The notes below the pieces were generated by a model. That model searched no databases and was not told the DNA's origin. It saw nothing but the letters and a program-made list of their open reading frames with translations. A DNA stretch of 24,285 nt from contig JAEZKB010000198.1 in NCBI GenBank assembly GCA_023415605.1, positions 1-24,285 on the forward strand, in the 5' to 3' direction. Made by a program: the position numbers and the translations under genes. Below are positions 8,012 through 17,099 of this stretch, in pieces. The DNA is from Pseudomonadota bacterium (GTDB taxonomy: Bacteria; Pseudomonadota; Alphaproteobacteria; Rhizobiales; Devosiaceae). Positions within the stretch are counted from its first letter, which is position 1, and each line of letters starts with the position of its first letter.

Positions 8012-10501
8012 TTGCCGCTCCACCCTCAAATCACCGGCTGGTTCGATGCCAAGGGTTGGCAGGTGCGGCCGCATCAGCTGGCGGTGCTCGAGGCAACAGA
8101 GTCCGGGGCGTCGGCGCTGCTGATCGCACCGACCGGCGCCGGCAAGACGCTGGCCGGCTTCCTGCCGACGCTCAACGATCTGGCGCATCATCCGCGCCAG
8201 GGCATCCACACGCTCTATATCTCGCCGCTGAAGGCGCTGGCGGTGGACGTGCAGCGCAACCTGATGACGCCCATCGACGAGATGGGCCTCAAGATCAAGG
8301 TCGAGACGCGGACCGGCGATACACCGAGCGGCCGGCGGCAGCGGCAACGGATCGATCCGCCAAACGTGCTGCTGACCACGCCCGAACAGCTGGCGCTGCT
8401 GCTGAGCCACGCCGATGCGGAGCACATGTTCCGGCACCTGAAGCGCATCGTGCTCGACGAGCTTCATGCGATGGTCACCAACAAGCGCGGTGAACTTTTG
8501 TCGTTGGGCATTGCCAGGCTGGCGCAGTTGGCGCCGGCTTTGCGCATCACCGCGTTGTCGGCGACGGTGGCGCGGCCCGACCTGCTGCGCGACTGGATCG
8601 CCGCCCCGCAGCCTGATGCCGAGGCGCTACTGCTGCTGGGGCAGGGTGGGGCGAAGCCGGATCTCGCCATTCTGCAGGCGGAGGACGCGCATGTGCCATG
8701 GGCCGGGCACTCGGCGCTCTGGGCGATCCCGAAGCTCTACGAGACCATCAAGCAGCACCGCACCACCCTGCTCTTCGTCAATACCCGCAGCCAGGCGGAA
8801 ATGCTGTTCCAGAATCTCTGGGCGGTGAACGACGACGGCATCGCCATCGCCATGCATCATGGCTCGCTGGCGGTGGAGCAAAGGCGGCGGGTGGAAGCCG
8901 CGATGGCGGCGGGCTCGCTGCAGGCGGTGGTCTGTACCTCCACGCTCGATCTCGGCATCGACTGGGGTGATGTCGACCTCGTCGTGCAGATCGGCGCGCC
9001 CAAGGGGGCGAGCCGCATGCTGCAACGCATCGGCCGGGCTAACCACCGGCTGGATGAACCATCCAAAGCCCTGTTCGTGCCGGCCAACCGCTTCGAAGTG
9101 CTCGAATGCGAGGCGGCGCTGGAGGCGGTGGAGATCGGCGCGCAGGACAGCGAGGACCCCGTCGTCGGCGGTCTCGACGTGCTGGCCCAACACGTACTCG
9201 GCATGGCCTGCGCCGCGCCGCTCGATCCGCTGAAGTTTTTCGACGAGATCCGCCGCGCCTGGCCCTATCGCGACCTCAATTGGGAGACCTTCGAGCGGGT
9301 GATCGACTTCGTCGCCACCGGCGGCTACGCGTTGCGCGCCTATGAGCGTTACGCCAAGCTGCGCAAGACCCCCGAGGGTCTTTGGCGCATCGCCAACCCG
9401 CAGGTAGCGCAGCAATACCGGCTCAATGTCGGCACCATCATCGAAGAGCCGATGGTCAAGGTGCGGCTGGTCAAGGGTCGCGGCAAACAGCAGCGCGACA
9501 CCGGCACTACTGGACCGATCGGTCGCTTCGGCCGCGTGCTCGGGGAAATGGAGGAATACTTCTTCAACTCGATGGTGAAGGGCGACACCTTCCTCTTCGG
9601 CTCGGAAGTCGTGGCCTTCGAGGGCATGTTCGAGACCGAGGCTTATGTCAGCCGTGCCCAGGCCAAGGATCCGAAGATTCCGTCCTATATGGGCGGCAAG
9701 TTCCCGCTCTCGACTTATCTGGCCGATGGCGTGCGCAAGATCCTGTCGCGGCCCGACCACTGGGGCGTGCTACCCGAGCAGGTGAGCGATTGGCTGCGGC
9801 TGCAGCGCGATGCCTCGATCCTGCCGCCGGCCGACTCCATGCTGGTGGAAACCTTCCCGCGTGGGGGCCAGAACTTCCTCGTCTGCTATCCCTTCGAGGG
9901 CCGGTTGGCGCATCAGACACTGGGCATGCTGCTGACGCGTCGGCTCGAGCGCGCGCGGGCGCGTCCGCTCGGCTTCGTGGCATCCGACTATTCGCTCGCC
10001 ATTTGGGGACTGGGTGATCTCTCGGCGCTCATCCGCACCGGCCGGCTGTCGCTCGATGAACTCTTTGACGAGGACATGCTGGGCGACGACCTCGAGGACT
10101 GGCTCTACGAGAGCCAGCTGATGCGCCGCACCTTCCGCAATTGCGCCATCATCGCCGGGCTGATCGAGCGCCGTCACCCGGGCAAGGAAAAGACCGGCCG
10201 ACAGATCACCGTGTCATCGGACATCATCTACGACGTGCTCTACGAACACGAACCCGATCACATTTTGATCCAGGCGACCCGCCGCGACGCCGCGCGCGGC
10301 CTGCTGGACGTGGAAAGACTGGGGCAGGCGCTCAAACGCATACGGAAACATATCGTGCACAAACCGCTCGACCGAATCTCACCTTTGGCGGTACCTGTGC
10401 TCCTTGATATCGGCAAGACGCCGATCTTCGGCGAAGGCCGCGAGAGCGCCATGGCGGACGCCGCCGAAGAGCTGATCAGGGAAGCCTTGGGGCAGAATTG
10501 A
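8012..10501 (+). CDS. Ligase-associated DNA damage response DEXH-box helicase (Lhr-like)
   Basis: An 829-residue superfamily 2 helicase. Motif I (Walker A) is APTGAGKT at 39-46; motif II is DELH at 149-152; LSATVA is motif III; and QRIGRANHR at about 338-346 is motif VI. The C-terminal half fits the Lhr-core winged-helix and associated domains. The length and the immediate link to pdeM identify the branch called ligase-associated DNA damage response helicase. Such enzymes are thought to unwind or remodel damaged DNA. The start is a TTG at 8012; the family's N-terminal LPxxITxWF-like stretch begins here and no better start is visible. No clear ribosome site is seen. The stop overlaps the pdeM start (TTGA), so the pair is coupled. 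Confidence 0.93.
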   Translation: MPLHPQITGWFDAKGWQVRPHQLAVLEATESGASALLIAPTGAGKTLAGFLPTLNDLAHHPRQGIHTLYISPLKALAVDVQRNLMTPIDEMGLKIKVETRTGDTPSGRRQRQRIDPPNVLLTTPEQLALLLSHADAEHMFRHLKRIVLDELHAMVTNKRGELLSLGIARLAQLAPALRITALSATVARPDLLRDWIAAPQPDAEALLLLGQGGAKPDLAILQAEDAHVPWAGHSALWAIPKLYETIKQHRTTLLFVNTRSQAEMLFQNLWAVNDDGIAIAMHHGSLAVEQRRRVEAAMAAGSLQAVVCTSTLDLGIDWGDVDLVVQIGAPKGASRMLQRIGRANHRLDEPSKALFVPANRFEVLECEAALEAVEIGAQDSEDPVVGGLDVLAQHVLGMACAAPLDPLKFFDEIRRAWPYRDLNWETFERVIDFVATGGYALRAYERYAKLRKTPEGLWRIANPQVAQQYRLNVGTIIEEPMVKVRLVKGRGKQQRDTGTTGPIGRFGRVLGEMEEYFFNSMVKGDTFLFGSEVVAFEGMFETEAYVSRAQAKDPKIPSYMGGKFPLSTYLADGVRKILSRPDHWGVLPEQVSDWLRLQRDASILPPADSMLVETFPRGGQNFLVCYPFEGRLAHQTLGMLLTRRLERARARPLGFVASDYSLAIWGLGDLSALIRTGRLSLDELFDEDMLGDDLEDWLYESQLMRRTFRNCAIIAGLIERRHPGKEKTGRQITVSSDIIYDVLYEHEPDHILIQATRRDAARGLLDVERLGQALKRIRKHIVHKPLDRISPLAVPVLLDIGKTPIFGEGRESAMADAAEELIREALGQN

Positions 10502-11223
10502 GTGCACACCAGGCGGCTTATGCCGCTATCGACAGCGAGGCGACGGTGCTCCTGAACTTCGCCGGCCATGCCTTCGAGCCGCTGCCTTCGGGCGGACTCT
10601 ACTGGCATGCCGAACGCACACTGCTCGTCGCCGACCTGCACCTGGAAAAGTTCTCTTCCTTCGCCAAGCGCGGTTCGCTGCTGCCACCCTACGACACCGG
10701 TCTGACGCTGAAGCGCCTCGAAGCCGATATCGCCAGGACCGGGGCCGAGAAGGTCATCGCCCTCGGCGACAGCTTCCACCGCGACGAGGGCACCTCGACT
10801 TTGCTCGACGCCGACCGCCTGCGGCTGATGGCGCTGCTCGGCAAGACCCACTGGACCTGGATTTCCGGCAATCACGACCCCAGCCCGCATGCGCTGGGCG
10901 GGCTTTGCGTCGATGCGATGGAGCATCGTGGCCTCACTCTGACGCATCACCCCAAGCGTGGCACACCGGGCCTGATCGGCGGCCACTTGCATCCGGCCGC
11001 CCATGTGCAGGTCGACGGTCGCTCCGTGCGTCGACCCTGCTTCGTCCACGATGGCTCGGTGCTGGTCCTCCCCGCCTACGGCGCCTCCGCCGGCAGCATC
11101 AACATCCTCGGTCCGGCGTTCCTGGGGCTGTTCGACTACGGCGCGCTAGAGGTGACGATGATCGGCCGCGGTCGGGTCTACCCGGTGAGCGTCAAGCGGC
11201 TGGTGACGGGCGACGTGCGGTAG
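10498..11223 (+). CDS. pdeM: Ligase-associated DNA damage response endonuclease PdeM
   Basis: A 241-residue calcineurin-like metallophosphoesterase. The metal-binding motifs are all present: ADLHLEK (Asp46, His48), GDSFHRDEG at 90-98, GNHDP at 124-128, HHP at 150-152, and GGHLHP at 161-166. It acts as a Mn-dependent phosphodiesterase or endonuclease in the family's studied members. The TTG start at 10498 overlaps the helicase stop, giving translational coupling. In many bacteria this pair sits with an ATP-dependent DNA ligase and a metallo-beta-lactamase-fold exonuclease; neither is in this window. The gene ends 11 bp before the convergent TIGR02186 gene with no visible terminator. Confidence 0.93.
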   Translation: MSAHQAAYAAIDSEATVLLNFAGHAFEPLPSGGLYWHAERTLLVADLHLEKFSSFAKRGSLLPPYDTGLTLKRLEADIARTGAEKVIALGDSFHRDEGTSTLLDADRLRLMALLGKTHWTWISGNHDPSPHALGGLCVDAMEHRGLTLTHHPKRGTPGLIGGHLHPAAHVQVDGRSVRRPCFVHDGSVLVLPAYGASAGSINILGPAFLGLFDYGALEVTMIGRGRVYPVSVKRLVTGDVR

Positions 11224-11234
11224 GGCAGCGGCTG

Positions 11235-11993
11235 CTAGCGCCGGAACACCACGCCGCCGAGCCAGCCGGTGAACAGCGCCAGCGCAACGCAGACGATGCC
11301 GTAGAGGAGAGGGAACTCGGTGGCGGACTGGCCGAGGAAGCGTTCGAAGCCGATCTTCCGAACGGAGAACCCCTCGGAGCGTTCGGCGATCAGCTGGCCG
11401 TTCTTGAACAGATAGGTGTGCGCCAGATAGGGCCCCGGCGGTACGTCGCTGGGCAGGGTGACCTGGGCGGCGTAAAGCGTATCTGAGCGGAAGACGACGC
11501 CGGTGGGATTGACGCCGATATGGTTGTCTTCGGTCATCAGGCGAATGAGTTCTTGCCCCAGCCGGATACCCTGGAGGGTCGGCGCCGGCACGGTCTGCGC
11601 GACCTGGTCCTCGGGCGTGATGGCCAACTCATCGAGTTCGTCCTGACTGGTGATGTCGGTGAGTGGTGCGCTCGAAAGCACGTGGTAGTAGGACGGGAAA
11701 TTGCGGAACACCGCCTGCTCGGTGTTCATCCAAAGGCCGAATACCGGCTGGCTGTGGCGCGCGACCCGCGTCTGCAATGGGCCGGTCACGGTGATGATGA
11801 CGTGGTAGGGGCCGGTGATGATGGTGTTGGCCGCGCCGACATCGGGCTCGACATTGCCGAACAGCGTCAGCGTTTCGCCGGCAAAACTCGAGGTGATGGC
11901 GACCTCTTCGCGCGACACCATCGACACGAGCCGTTCGGCCTGCGCTGGTGCGGCAAGGGCCAGCAGCGCCGCGATGGCGAGGAGCCACTTCAC
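11235..11993 (-). CDS. TIGR02186 family membrane-anchored protein
   Basis: A 252-residue protein with a clear signal peptide (hydrophobic residues 4-15, likely cleavage after AQA), a long periplasmic domain, and one C-terminal membrane helix followed by a short basic end (GGVVFRR). It matches the conserved hypothetical family TIGR02186, which is routinely encoded next to TauE/SafE exporters in alphaproteobacteria; its biochemical role is not established. The start is a GTG at 11993 that overlaps the TGA of the TauE/SafE gene (GTGA), so the two are coupled. A periplasmic accessory to the exporter is the simplest inference. Confidence 0.88.
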   Translation of the reverse strand: MKWLLAIAALLALAAPAQAERLVSMVSREEVAITSSFAGETLTLFGNVEPDVGAANTIITGPYHVIITVTGPLQTRVARHSQPVFGLWMNTEQAVFRNFPSYYHVLSSAPLTDITSQDELDELAITPEDQVAQTVPAPTLQGIRLGQELIRLMTEDNHIGVNPTGVVFRSDTLYAAQVTLPSDVPPGPYLAHTYLFKNGQLIAERSEGFSVRKIGFERFLGQSATEFPLLYGIVCVALALFTGWLGGVVFRR

Positions 11994-12922
11994 AAGAGTC
12001 CGCCCGCGCCGATGACGGCGATGGAATAGGGGTCGGACGGGCCGGCAATGGCCGAAAAGCCGAAGCGGATGGCGACCGCGAGGACCAGCAGCGCCAATAG
12101 GGCGCGGAGTTGCTCGCCGCGCAGGTACTTGCCGGCGGAGGCGCCGAATTGCGCGCCTACGGTGCCGCCGACCATCAGGCAGAAGGCGAGGAGAATATCG
12201 ACGCTCTGGCTGTTGATGGCGTGAAGGATGGTGGTCGCGGCCATCATGGCGACGACCTGCAGCAGCGACGTGCCGATCACCATGTTGCCAGGCATGCGCA
12301 GGATATAGACCAGCGCCGGCACCAGGATGAAGCCGCCACCAATGCCCAGCAGGGAGCCGACGAAGCCGATGCAGAGGCCGAGCACCAGGACCGGCAGCAC
12401 TGAGATGTAGAGCCGGCTCTTTTTGAAGCGCACGCGCCAGGGCAGGCCGTGGAACCAGTTGTGCTGGTTGGGCAGCTTTTCGCGTACCACCACGCCGGCG
12501 CGGCGCCGGAGGATCGAGCGCGTGCTTTCGATCAGCATCAGCGTGCCGACAAAGCCGAGTAGGATCAGGAAGCCAAGCGAAATGACGAGATCGAGCTGAC
12601 CGATCGAGCGCAGAAAGGCGAAGGTGGCCACGCCGCCAAAGGCGCCGAGGATGCCCGAGAGCACCAGGTAGAGCGCCATATGGAGGTCGATCTGCCCGCG
12701 CCGGTAGTAACTCAAGGCGCCCGAGGTCGAGGCCGCGACCACCTGGCCGGTGACCGAGGCCACGGCGACGGGGGCGGGAACGCCCGAAAAGATCAGCAGT
12801 GGCGTGAGCAGGAAGCCGCCACCGACGCCAAACAGCCCCGACAGGAACCCGACGGCACCCCCGATCCCCACCAGGAAGAACAGGTTCATCGAGAGTTCTG
12901 CGATCGGCAGGTAGATCTGCAC
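11990..12922 (-). CDS. Sulfite exporter TauE/SafE family protein
   Basis: A 310-residue inner-membrane protein with about eight hydrophobic segments. The first repeat carries GFLSGLFGVGGGFLLTPLLI and the second GSLLGIGGGFILVPALVYIL, the paired glycine-rich signatures of the TauE/SafE family, which export sulfite or sulfoacetate-type anions. It pairs with the TIGR02186 gene downstream through a 4-nt overlap. The start is a GTG at 12922; the N-terminal sequence MQIYLPIAELSMN is characteristic of this subgroup, which supports the GTG rather than the internal ATG 11 codons later. No strong ribosome site is seen. A short dyad at 12993-13006 lies 71 bp upstream. Substrate is inferred from family only. 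Confidence 0.92.
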   Translation of the reverse strand: MQIYLPIAELSMNLFFLVGIGGAVGFLSGLFGVGGGFLLTPLLIFSGVPAPVAVASVTGQVVAASTSGALSYYRRGQIDLHMALYLVLSGILGAFGGVATFAFLRSIGQLDLVISLGFLILLGFVGTLMLIESTRSILRRRAGVVVREKLPNQHNWFHGLPWRVRFKKSRLYISVLPVLVLGLCIGFVGSLLGIGGGFILVPALVYILRMPGNMVIGTSLLQVVAMMAATTILHAINSQSVDILLAFCLMVGGTVGAQFGASAGKYLRGEQLRALLALLVLAVAIRFGFSAIAGPSDPYSIAVIGAGGLL

Positions 12923-12992
12923 GGGCTTAACCGGTTGGTGTGGACCTCATTTCGGCTCGCTCGCTTAGCGGGCTGCCGGTACGAAAATGCGA

Positions 12993-13006
12993 CAATCCGA
13001 GGATTG
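12993..13006. promoter_or_regulatory. Short perfect dyad upstream of TauE/SafE
   Basis: CAATCC-GA-GGATTG has 6-bp perfect arms and a 2-bp spacer, 71 bp upstream of the GTG start of the TauE/SafE gene. It could be an operator for the exporter operon. The rest of the 256-bp gap (12923-13178) holds a podJ terminator and a possible REP-like hairpin; no gene is seen. Confidence 0.3.
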
Positions 13007-13087
13007 ATCGAATTGGCCTAGCAGGAAAGTGCAAAGGGGAGGTTGATGGAGGAAAGTATGAGGCCCGGTGCGTCACTCGGGTCACCC

Positions 13088-13102
13088 TCCCCCTTGCGGG
13101 GA
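13088..13102. repeat. Possible REP-like hairpin
   Basis: TCCCC-CTTGC-GGGGA forms a 5-bp hairpin within a C-rich block. The pattern resembles short intergenic palindromes that recur in Hyphomicrobiales genomes. Only one copy is in the window, so its repetitive nature is unproven. Confidence 0.25.
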
Positions 13103-13123
13103 GAAGACACGACCGCCGGTGCC

Positions 13124-13156
13124 AGAAAACAGAAAGGGCGCCCAACGGGCGCCCTT
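13124..13156 (-). terminator. Rho-independent terminator of podJ
   Basis: A perfect 10-bp stem, AAGGGCGCCC with its complement, spans 13134-13156 with a 3-nt loop. On the minus strand it is followed by the T-rich run TCTGTTTTCT. It lies 22 bp after the stop of the podJ-like gene and is the clearest minus-strand terminator in the window. Confidence 0.85.
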
Positions 13157-13178
13157 CAAAGTCCACGAGGCCGCTGCC

Positions 13179-16100
13179 TCACACCGGCTGGCTGCCCAGA
13201 ACCGCCAGCAAGCGGGGATTGATGGCACCGATTTCGGTCATGCCGGTGGCGCGCTCGAAGGCCTTGATGGCTTCGGCAGTCTTGGGGCCGGCCACGCCGT
13301 CGGGAGTGCCGGTGTCGTAGCCGAGCTGGGTGAGCGCCGCCTGCACGTTGATCACCACTTCCTTCTTGGTAATGGTCTCGCCCGGGTCGAAGGACGGGTT
13401 CCAGGTCCCGATCGGCGCATAGTTGGCGGCCATATCGACAGGCTGCGGCTTCCAGGCGGCGATTTCGGCGTTGAGTCTGGTCATTTCGTCGGCGGGCAGC
13501 GAGCGGGCGATGTCGTCACGGGCCTTGGCGGCATCCTGGTCGCCGCGAGCGGCAGCGAGCGAGAACCACTTGTAGGACGTCTGCATGTCCTGCTTCACGC
13601 CGAGGCCGCGGGCATAGAGCATGCCGAGATTGAACTGGCTGTCCTTCATGCCGCGGGCGGCGGCCTGCTCGAACCATTCCGATGCCGAGCCAAACTCCTG
13701 CTTGCCGAGTTCGCCGCCGGCATAGAGCGCGGCGAGATTGTGCATGGACATGCGATTGCCGGCTTCGGCGGCACGCTGGTACCAAAGGCGGGCCTGCTGC
13801 AGGTCCTTGGTGACGCCGCGGCCGTTCTCGTAGAGATTGCCGAGGCGATACTGCGCCGGAGCGAAACCCTGGGCGGCGGCGCGCTCGTACCATACGGCGG
13901 CCTGGGCCAGATCTTCGGGGACGGCGCGACCCTCGGTGTAGATGGCGGCGACTTCGAACTGGGCGCGCGCATCGCCATTGGCTGCGGCCTGGCGCAGTGC
14001 CTCGGGGCCGATGCTCTCGGGAGGCATCTCCACCTTGACCGGGCTGGTCTCGGCCATCGGTTCGGTGGCGGCCGGCAGATCGAGCGGCGCCGGCATGGTG
14101 AGGCCTTCGACCGGCGCCTTTATAGCATCGGCCGCGGCATCGGCGGCCGACGACACCGAACCCGTTGGCGTCGACGTATCGGGCTTGGCGCCGAAAGCCG
14201 AGGTGAGGTCGGGCGTGGCGGTCGCGGGCACGAAGGACATCGGCTTGGGCGCCGTAGCCTTGGTGCTCATCGGGTCGATGGAGCCGGTCTTGAGCGATGA
14301 GTCGACCATCTCGATGACGCGGGCAGTGGTGGAGAGGTCGGCGGTCTGCCGCTCCATCGACTGAGCGTCGAGGAGGGCTGGCGCGACGCCGGCCTCGCCC
14401 ACAGTCTGCGTTTCGGGCGCCGGGTCGGCGATCGGCGCGCTCTCGTTGAGCTTCTGCAGCACCAGGTTGGCGGCGAGAATGGTTGCGGCGACCAGCACGG
14501 CGGCAAGCAGGATCGGCCGGCGATAGCGCGTCAGGAAGCTCGCGCTCGGGGCGTCGTCTTCGTCTTCCGCCGCGATGGGTGCCGTTTCGACGCGCGGAGC
14601 GCGGACCGCGCCGGCTTCGGGCTCGGCCGCCCAGGCTTCGCCGCGCGGCTGCTTGTCGCCGGCGAGCTTCCGCTCGGGCACACCCTTGCGCTCACGTACC
14701 GGCTCGGCGGCTTTGGGTTCGGCAGCCTGTCCACCGCCCTGGAAGCGGGCAAGGGCGCGGCCGATCAGCGAGGTCGGGGCGCTGTCGGCGACCGGCTCAG
14801 CCTTCGGCTTGGTCGTGCCAGCCGCGCCCGGCAAGGTGGCCTGGCGGGCGGCGCGGCGATGCGCCTGGATAAAGGTATTGGCGCTTGGCGCGGTATCAGC
14901 CACCGGCATTTCGGCCGCAGGCTGCGTGGCAGGGGTGGCCACGGGTGGGATTGGAGTGGGCGACGCGAAGGGCTCAGGCGAACTCTCAAAGCTCGATACC
15001 GGGCGCGGCGGCTTAGCGGCAGCCGAGGGATCGTAGACGGCAGGCTCGACTGCCTCGCCGAGTCCAGGATGACGCTTGCGCGGCCCGTTCTTGGCTTCGA
15101 GCGCCGTGCGCACCGGGCTGGCATCCGGGAAGGGCTTGGCGGTCAGCGGCGCGTCGGTCGCCGGGTTCTCCGGCATCGTGTCGGGCCGCTTGGGCGGCAG
15201 CGGAGCCATGGCCGGAACGTCAAGCGAGGCCTGCTCGACGCGGTCGGCCGGCCGGGGTTCGCGCGCGGGCGGGGGCGGCGTGAAATCGGCGAGCGGAGCC
15301 GCCTCGATGCGGCGGGATTCCTCGGCCCGCTTGGTCAGCGACTCTTCGAGCCGCGCCAGGCGTTCGTTAACCTCGCTGATGCCGCTGCGCATGGTCGAGA
15401 GGTCTTCGGCAGCGGGCTGCTCAGAAGCGGCAGCGCGCATCACCTTGGCGAGGCGCTTCTCGATTTCTTCGTAGTCGGTCTCGGCGGCACCCGGCGAGGG
15501 CTGGTCGATGCGGACCAAGGCATCGGAGGTGCGGCTCGCGACCAGGTCGGCGAGCTGCTCGAAATCGAGATCGAGGGCGCTGGCCGGCTGCTGGTAGAGC
15601 TTGGCGAGGCTGGAAAGCTGCTCGCTGGTCTGGTCCATGCGGGCGACGAGCTGGCGCACCTGACCTTCGAGGAGACCGATGCTGAATTCGTGTGTATCGG
15701 CCTTGCTGGGAATGCGGTCGGCGAGGGATTCGAGCTGCAGCTCGATGGCGGCGAAGCGCGGCTCCATGCCCTCGATCACGGCCTGGCGCAGCTCCGCCAC
15801 ATCGACCTTGAGATCGGTCACGGCTGGCGCTGTCGGAGCGCGGTTTTCGATATCGGCGATGCGGCTGTTGAGCGCGTCGATGAGTTCGATCAGCCCCTGC
15901 GGCTGATGCGGATTGGCCACTGCTTCGGTAATGCGGGCCAGTTCCTGGGTAATCGGCTCGAGATCGGCGGCGGTCAGTGCACTCTGCCGTTCGATGGCGT
16001 CGATGCGGTCGTAGACGTTGCGCACGCCCTCTTCGATGGTGCGCATACCGTCGCCGACGCCGCGCATGGTATCGCCGACCGCACGCATGTTCTCGGTAAA

Positions 16101-16901
16101 GGCAGCGGACTTGTCGCCGGCTTCGACCTTTTGCGCATACTGGATCTGTAGGTCGGCGAGCTTGCCGACGGTGGCCGAGACGTCGTCGAGCCGCTTGTTG
16201 AGGCTCGAAAGATCGACCTGCGGCCCCTGCGCCACCATCTTGGCGAGCGATGCGATCTGCCCTTCGAGGCGCTTTACCTGGCCAGTCTCGCCGACGGCGC
16301 CGGCGAGCAGTTCGACCACATGGCTGAGTTGCGCCACCTGCTCGGCGATTTCCTTGACGTTGCCGGTCTGGTTGCGGGCTTGGGTCTTGAGCTCGCCCTC
16401 GAGGCGCTCGAGGCGCGAGGAGATCCCGCCGACCGCATGGGCCATTTCGGCGAACTGCGGAATGTCGAGCGTACGCGGCTGCGGTGCGGCAGCAGGCACG
16501 TGGCTCTGCTGCTGCGGCGCCATGTCGGCCTGGTGGCGGGCCCTGATCTGTTGGATGGCTGACTGCAAGGTATCGCGCGGGTTGGGCGCCTGCGGCCGCT
16601 CGGCATAGGCCGAGGCGGTCTGGTAGGCCATTTCCTCGCGGTCGCTCAGCCGGTCGATGGCGCGCTTGACGGAGCGCAGCGCTTCACGATGCCGGGTATC
16701 GGGTTCGACGTCCTCGACCTGCATGCGCAGATCGCGCATGCGTTCGCTAAGGTTCTGGTAGCCGGTATCCTGCCGCGTCTGCCGTCCGACCTGGCTTTCC
16801 ACCTGATCGAGAAGGGCAACCAGTTCACCGCGAAGAGCGTGCCATTCGCCGGGCGATTGCGCAAAGTCCTGCGGTTCGGTCTGAGGATATGCGCGGGCCA
16901 T
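13179..16901 (-). CDS. podJ: PodJ-like polar organelle development protein
   Basis: A 1240-residue bitopic protein. Residues 1 to about 520 are charged and heptad-like, with many coiled-coil segments (for example KRLEGQIASLAKMV and NERLARLEESL). A Pro/Ala-rich linker follows to about 780, then a single membrane helix at about 792-815. The periplasmic part has about four Sel1/TPR-like repeats at 970-1135 (ALYAGGELGKQEFGSASEWF is one) and a C-terminal peptidoglycan-binding domain at about 1180-1237 (INVQAALTQLGYDTGTPDG). This domain order is that of Caulobacter PodJ, which marks the new pole and recruits polarity and division factors. The ATG at 16901 begins the conserved N-terminus. A terminator follows. 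A CtrA-like site lies upstream, consistent with cell-cycle control. Other Sel1 proteins could share parts, but the full architecture favours PodJ. Confidence 0.85.
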   Translation of the reverse strand: MARAYPQTEPQDFAQSPGEWHALRGELVALLDQVESQVGRQTRQDTGYQNLSERMRDLRMQVEDVEPDTRHREALRSVKRAIDRLSDREEMAYQTASAYAERPQAPNPRDTLQSAIQQIRARHQADMAPQQQSHVPAAAPQPRTLDIPQFAEMAHAVGGISSRLERLEGELKTQARNQTGNVKEIAEQVAQLSHVVELLAGAVGETGQVKRLEGQIASLAKMVAQGPQVDLSSLNKRLDDVSATVGKLADLQIQYAQKVEAGDKSAAFTENMRAVGDTMRGVGDGMRTIEEGVRNVYDRIDAIERQSALTAADLEPITQELARITEAVANPHQPQGLIELIDALNSRIADIENRAPTAPAVTDLKVDVAELRQAVIEGMEPRFAAIELQLESLADRIPSKADTHEFSIGLLEGQVRQLVARMDQTSEQLSSLAKLYQQPASALDLDFEQLADLVASRTSDALVRIDQPSPGAAETDYEEIEKRLAKVMRAAASEQPAAEDLSTMRSGISEVNERLARLEESLTKRAEESRRIEAAPLADFTPPPPAREPRPADRVEQASLDVPAMAPLPPKRPDTMPENPATDAPLTAKPFPDASPVRTALEAKNGPRKRHPGLGEAVEPAVYDPSAAAKPPRPVSSFESSPEPFASPTPIPPVATPATQPAAEMPVADTAPSANTFIQAHRRAARQATLPGAAGTTKPKAEPVADSAPTSLIGRALARFQGGGQAAEPKAAEPVRERKGVPERKLAGDKQPRGEAWAAEPEAGAVRAPRVETAPIAAEDEDDAPSASFLTRYRRPILLAAVLVAATILAANLVLQKLNESAPIADPAPETQTVGEAGVAPALLDAQSMERQTADLSTTARVIEMVDSSLKTGSIDPMSTKATAPKPMSFVPATATPDLTSAFGAKPDTSTPTGSVSSAADAAADAIKAPVEGLTMPAPLDLPAATEPMAETSPVKVEMPPESIGPEALRQAAANGDARAQFEVAAIYTEGRAVPEDLAQAAVWYERAAAQGFAPAQYRLGNLYENGRGVTKDLQQARLWYQRAAEAGNRMSMHNLAALYAGGELGKQEFGSASEWFEQAAARGMKDSQFNLGMLYARGLGVKQDMQTSYKWFSLAAARGDQDAAKARDDIARSLPADEMTRLNAEIAAWKPQPVDMAANYAPIGTWNPSFDPGETITKKEVVINVQAALTQLGYDTGTPDGVAGPKTAEAIKAFERATGMTEIGAINPRLLAVLGSQPV

Positions 16902-16971
16902 AAGGACGTTCCCAGATGATGGGGGCGGGCCGAACAGGCCCTGACTAGACCGCTACTCTTGGGAAAACATG

Positions 16972-16987
16972 GTAAAGATGCCGTTAA
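16972..16987 (-). promoter_or_regulatory. Possible CtrA-binding site upstream of podJ
   Basis: On the minus strand TTAA-N7-TTTAC matches the CtrA consensus TTAA-N7-TTAAC at all but one position. It lies 71-86 bp upstream of the podJ start and 113 bp upstream of the divergent response regulator. Short consensus, so chance is possible. The rest of the 198-bp gap (16902-17099) contains no gene. Confidence 0.3.
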
Positions 16988-17099
16988 GCACCCGTGCAAA
17001 TTGCAAAACCCGCTGATTTACTGAGGTCGTGAACCCCCTTCCGGGCAGCCGCCTTAAGTGGGATGGTCACGAACCGGTGAGGACTGGTAAGAAAGGCCC

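Noticed and set aside
14859..16151. 430-codon plus-strand open frame inside podJ
   Set aside because: Shadow frame opposite the coiled-coil region; no start signal and no protein-like pattern.
16960..16987. GGAAA...CGTT before the LuxR-type regulator as an EcfG promoter
   Set aside because: The -35 has a mismatch, the spacer is 15 nt, and it is over 100 bp from the start.
17025..17075. GGTCGTGAACC and GGTCACGAACC as an operator pair
   Set aside because: Only 9 of 11 positions match at 40-bp spacing, which is close to what chance gives in this composition.
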